The notes under the pieces were generated by a model. The model had not been told where the DNA came from, ran no database searches, and saw nothing but the letters and a program-made list of their open reading frames with translations. A stretch of DNA of 64,000 bases from Aeromicrobium sp. (lineage in GTDB: Bacteria; Actinomycetota; Actinomycetes; Propionibacteriales; Nocardioidaceae), in assembly GCF_023146395.1 (NCBI RefSeq), contig NZ_JAGLCD010000006.1, positions 1-64,000 on the forward strand. The letters run 5' to 3'. Positions within the stretch are counted from its first letter, which is position 1. Each line of letters begins with the position of its first letter. Made by a program: the position numbers and the translations under genes. This document shows positions 61,983 to 64,000 of this stretch, in pieces.

Positions 61983-63457
61983 CCACGCGCCTTCACGCCG
62001 CGGACCTCGCGGCCCAGCTCGCCGACGGCTCCGTCACCTCGGTCGAGGCCACCCAGGCGCAGCTCGACCGCATCGCCGCGGTCGACGGTGACCTCAACGC
62101 CTTCCTGCACGTCGATGCCGAAGGCGCCCTGGCGACGGCGGCCGACGTCGACGCGCGCCGCGCCGCGGGGGAGACCCTGCCGACGCTCGCGGGCGTGCCG
62201 ATCGCGGTCAAGGACCTCATCAACACGGCGGGCCAGCCCACGACGGCGGGCTCGAAGATCCTCGAGGGCTGGGTCCCGCCGTACGACGCGACGGTCGTCG
62301 GGCGCCTGCGCGCTGCCGGCCTGCCGATCCTTGGCAAGACCAACCTCGACGAGTTCGCGATGGGCTCGTCGAACGAGCACTCGGCCTACGGTCCCGCCCG
62401 CAACCCGTGGGACACCAGCCGCATCCCGGGCGGGTCGAGCGGTGGCTCGGCCGCCGCGGTGGCCGCGTTCGAGGCGCCCCTGGCCCTCGGCACCGACACG
62501 GGCGGCTCGATCCGCCAGCCCGGCGCCATGACCGGCATCGTCGGCGTGAAGCCCACGTACGGCGGGGTCTCCCGCTACGGCGTGATCGCGATGGCCAGCA
62601 GCCTCGACCAGGTCGGCCCGATGGCCCGGTCGGTCCTCGACGCGGCGCTGCTGCACGAGGTCGTCGCCGGCCACGACCCCCGCGACTCCACCAGCATCGA
62701 CGCTCCCGTGCCGTCGGTCGTCGAGGCCGCCCGCCGCGGCGACGTCGCCGGGCTGCGCATCGGCGTCGTCCGCGAGTTCGCCGGGGAGGGCTTCCAGCCC
62801 GGCGTGCAGCGCCGGTTCGACGAGGCCGTCGCGAAGCTCGCCGACGCCGGTGCCGAGATCGTCGAGGTCTCCTGCCCGAGCTTCACCCACGGCATCGCCG
62901 CCTACTACCTGGTGATGCCGAGCGAAGTGTCCAGCAACCTGGCCCGCTTCGACGCGATGCGGTACGGCCTGCGGGTCTCGCCCGAGGGCAACCCGTCGCC
63001 CTCGGCCGAGCAGGTCATGGCGGCCACCCGCGACGCCGGCCTCGGCGACGAGGTCAAGCGGCGCATCATCCTGGGCACGTACGCGCTCTCGAGCGGCTAC
63101 TACGACGCCTACTACGGCTCGGCCCAGAAGGTCCGCACGCTGATCGCGCAGGACTTCAACACCGCGTTCGCCCAGGTCGACGTGCTGTTCTCGCCCACCG
63201 CACCCACCACGGCGTGGCGACTCGGCGAGAAGTCCGACGACCCGCTCGCGATGTACCTCGAGGACGTCTGCACGATCCCGGCCAACCTCGCGGGAGTGCC
63301 CGGCATCAGCGTGCCGATCGGTCTGGCCGACGACTCCGGCCTGCCGGTCGGCGGGCAGTTCCTCGCCCCGGCGCAGGCCGACGACCGTCTCTACAACGCG
63401 GGTGCCGCGCTCGAGCGCCTCGTGCCCGCCCCCGTCCTCGAGGAGGTCGTCCGATGA
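61979..63457 (+). CDS. gatA: Glutamyl-tRNA(Gln) amidotransferase subunit A
   Basis: Amidase-signature subunit of 492 residues that releases ammonia from glutamine. Catalytic Lys is in [12 protein letters not shown], the cis-Ser and nucleophile Ser in the [14 protein letters not shown] signature, and [11 protein letters not shown] follows. ATG overlaps gatC and the stop overlaps gatB by 4 bp. Confidence 0.95.
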   Translation: MTTRLHAADLAAQLADGSVTSVEATQAQLDRIAAVDGDLNAFLHVDAEGALATAADVDARRAAGETLPTLAGVPIAVKDLINTAGQPTTAGSKILEGWVPPYDATVVGRLRAAGLPILGKTNLDEFAMGSSNEHSAYGPARNPWDTSRIPGGSSGGSAAAVAAFEAPLALGTDTGGSIRQPGAMTGIVGVKPTYGGVSRYGVIAMASSLDQVGPMARSVLDAALLHEVVAGHDPRDSTSIDAPVPSVVEAARRGDVAGLRIGVVREFAGEGFQPGVQRRFDEAVAKLADAGAEIVEVSCPSFTHGIAAYYLVMPSEVSSNLARFDAMRYGLRVSPEGNPSPSAEQVMAATRDAGLGDEVKRRIILGTYALSSGYYDAYYGSAQKVRTLIAQDFNTAFAQVDVLFSPTAPTTAWRLGEKSDDPLAMYLEDVCTIPANLAGVPGISVPIGLADDSGLPVGGQFLAPAQADDRLYNAGAALERLVPAPVLEEVVR

Positions 63458-64000
63458 GCACGCAGACCAAGACCCCGCTGGTGCCGTTCGACGAGGCGCT
63501 GACGCGCTACGAGCCGGTCATGGGCCTGGAGGTCCACGTCGAGCTCGGCACGAACACCAAGATGTTCTGCGGCTGCGCCACGGAGTTCGGCGCCGAGCCG
63601 AACACCCAGGTGTGCCCGGTCTGCCTGGGCCTGCCCGGCGCGCTTCCGGTGGTCAACGCCAAGGCCGTCGAGTCGGCCATCCGCATCGGCCTCGCGCTCA
63701 ACTGCGAGATCGCCGAGTGGTGCCGGTTCGCGCGCAAGAACTACTTCTACCCGGACCAGCCGAAGAACTTCCAGACGTCGCAGTACGACGAGCCCATCGC
63801 GTTCGACGGCTACACCGACGTGGAGGTGGACGGCGAGGTCTACCGCATCGAGATCGAGCGCGCGCACATGGAGGAGGACACCGGCAAGAGCCTTCACGTG
63901 GGTGGCGCGACGGGCCGCATCCACGGCGCCGACCACTCGCTGCTCGACTACAACCGCGCCGGCATCCCGCTGATCGAGATCGTGACGCGCACGATCGAGG
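63454..64000 (+). CDS. gatB: Glutamyl-tRNA(Gln) amidotransferase subunit B (partial, runs off the window)
   Basis: First 182 codons of gatB, the kinase/tRNA-binding subunit. Visible are [13 protein letters not shown], the zinc-binding cysteines in MFCGCATEF and [29 protein letters not shown] and [11 protein letters not shown]. The gene is cut at the window edge, not truncated biologically. Confidence 0.95.
   Translation, partial: MSTQTKTPLVPFDEALTRYEPVMGLEVHVELGTNTKMFCGCATEFGAEPNTQVCPVCLGLPGALPVVNAKAVESAIRIGLALNCEIAEWCRFARKNYFYPDQPKNFQTSQYDEPIAFDGYTDVEVDGEVYRIEIERAHMEEDTGKSLHVGGATGRIHGADHSLLDYNRAGIPLIEIVTRTIE

Overview
The window is high-GC, gene-dense DNA from an actinobacterium. The gene set fits Propionibacteriales/Nocardioidaceae-type organisms (Aeromicrobium or Nocardioides-like), but the genus is an inference. 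Actinobacterial hallmarks are NucS mismatch endonuclease, an ImuA'-ImuB-DnaE2 mutasome with a mycobacterial-type LexA box, many GTG starts, and many promoters whose -10 box sits exactly 6 nt before the start codon, implying leaderless mRNAs. Several adjacencies recall Mycobacterium tuberculosis (cobalamin adenosyltransferase, NucS, epimerase, thiolase and thioredoxin-TPR; ETF, cysteine desulfurase, MnmA, MetE-like protein, LigA and GatCAB); this is recalled knowledge, not a computed comparison. No rRNA, tRNA, IS element, phage or CRISPR array was seen.

Region 1 (1-22.2 kb) is dominated by acetyl-CoA to ethylmalonyl-CoA metabolism. It holds acetyl-CoA acetyltransferase, 3-hydroxybutyryl-CoA dehydrogenase, an enoyl-CoA hydratase, crotonyl-CoA carboxylase/reductase (ccr), an epimerase, ethylmalonyl-CoA mutase (meaA) with its MeaB G-protein, a PduO-type cobalamin adenosyltransferase, and an isocitrate lyase/PEP mutase-like lyase. 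These are separate transcription units interleaved with unrelated genes (NucS, ferritin, CbiX and a HemD-type regulator, a DivIVA-like coiled-coil protein, membrane proteins). Several share a palindrome, TTACC-N4-GGTAA, overlapping or next to the promoter, which suggests one regulon. The late pathway genes (methylsuccinyl-CoA dehydrogenase, mesaconyl-CoA hydratase, malyl-CoA lyase) are absent from the window.

Region 2 (22.3-28.4 kb) carries a translationally coupled pair of very large Ala/Glu-rich coiled-coil proteins, one soluble and one membrane-anchored, followed by the electron-transfer flavoprotein genes etfB-etfA, which have a degenerate copy of the same palindrome at their promoter.

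Region 3 (28.5-35.8 kb) is a dipeptide/oligopeptide ABC importer operon whose two ATPases are fused, and a convergent BCCT betaine/choline-type transporter. Region 4 (35.9-41.7 kb) is the SOS mutasome imuA'-imuB-dnaE2. Region 5 (41.7-46.9 kb) has an Eis-type acetyltransferase, a TetR-MFS efflux operon with a 31-bp operator, and a secreted purple-acid-phosphatase-like enzyme.

Region 6 (46.9-64 kb) is the NAD operon nrtR-nadA-nadB-nadC-nifS, then iscS-mnmA (a second desulfurase coupled to its tRNA thiolation client), a flavoprotein, a MetE-like protein, ligA, small proteins, ppk2, and the start of gatCAB; gatB is cut by the window end. An intergenic hairpin-rich repeat occurs directly after two unrelated stop codons (20.1 and 41.7 kb), and the first copy runs into a 4-copy 55-bp tandem array.
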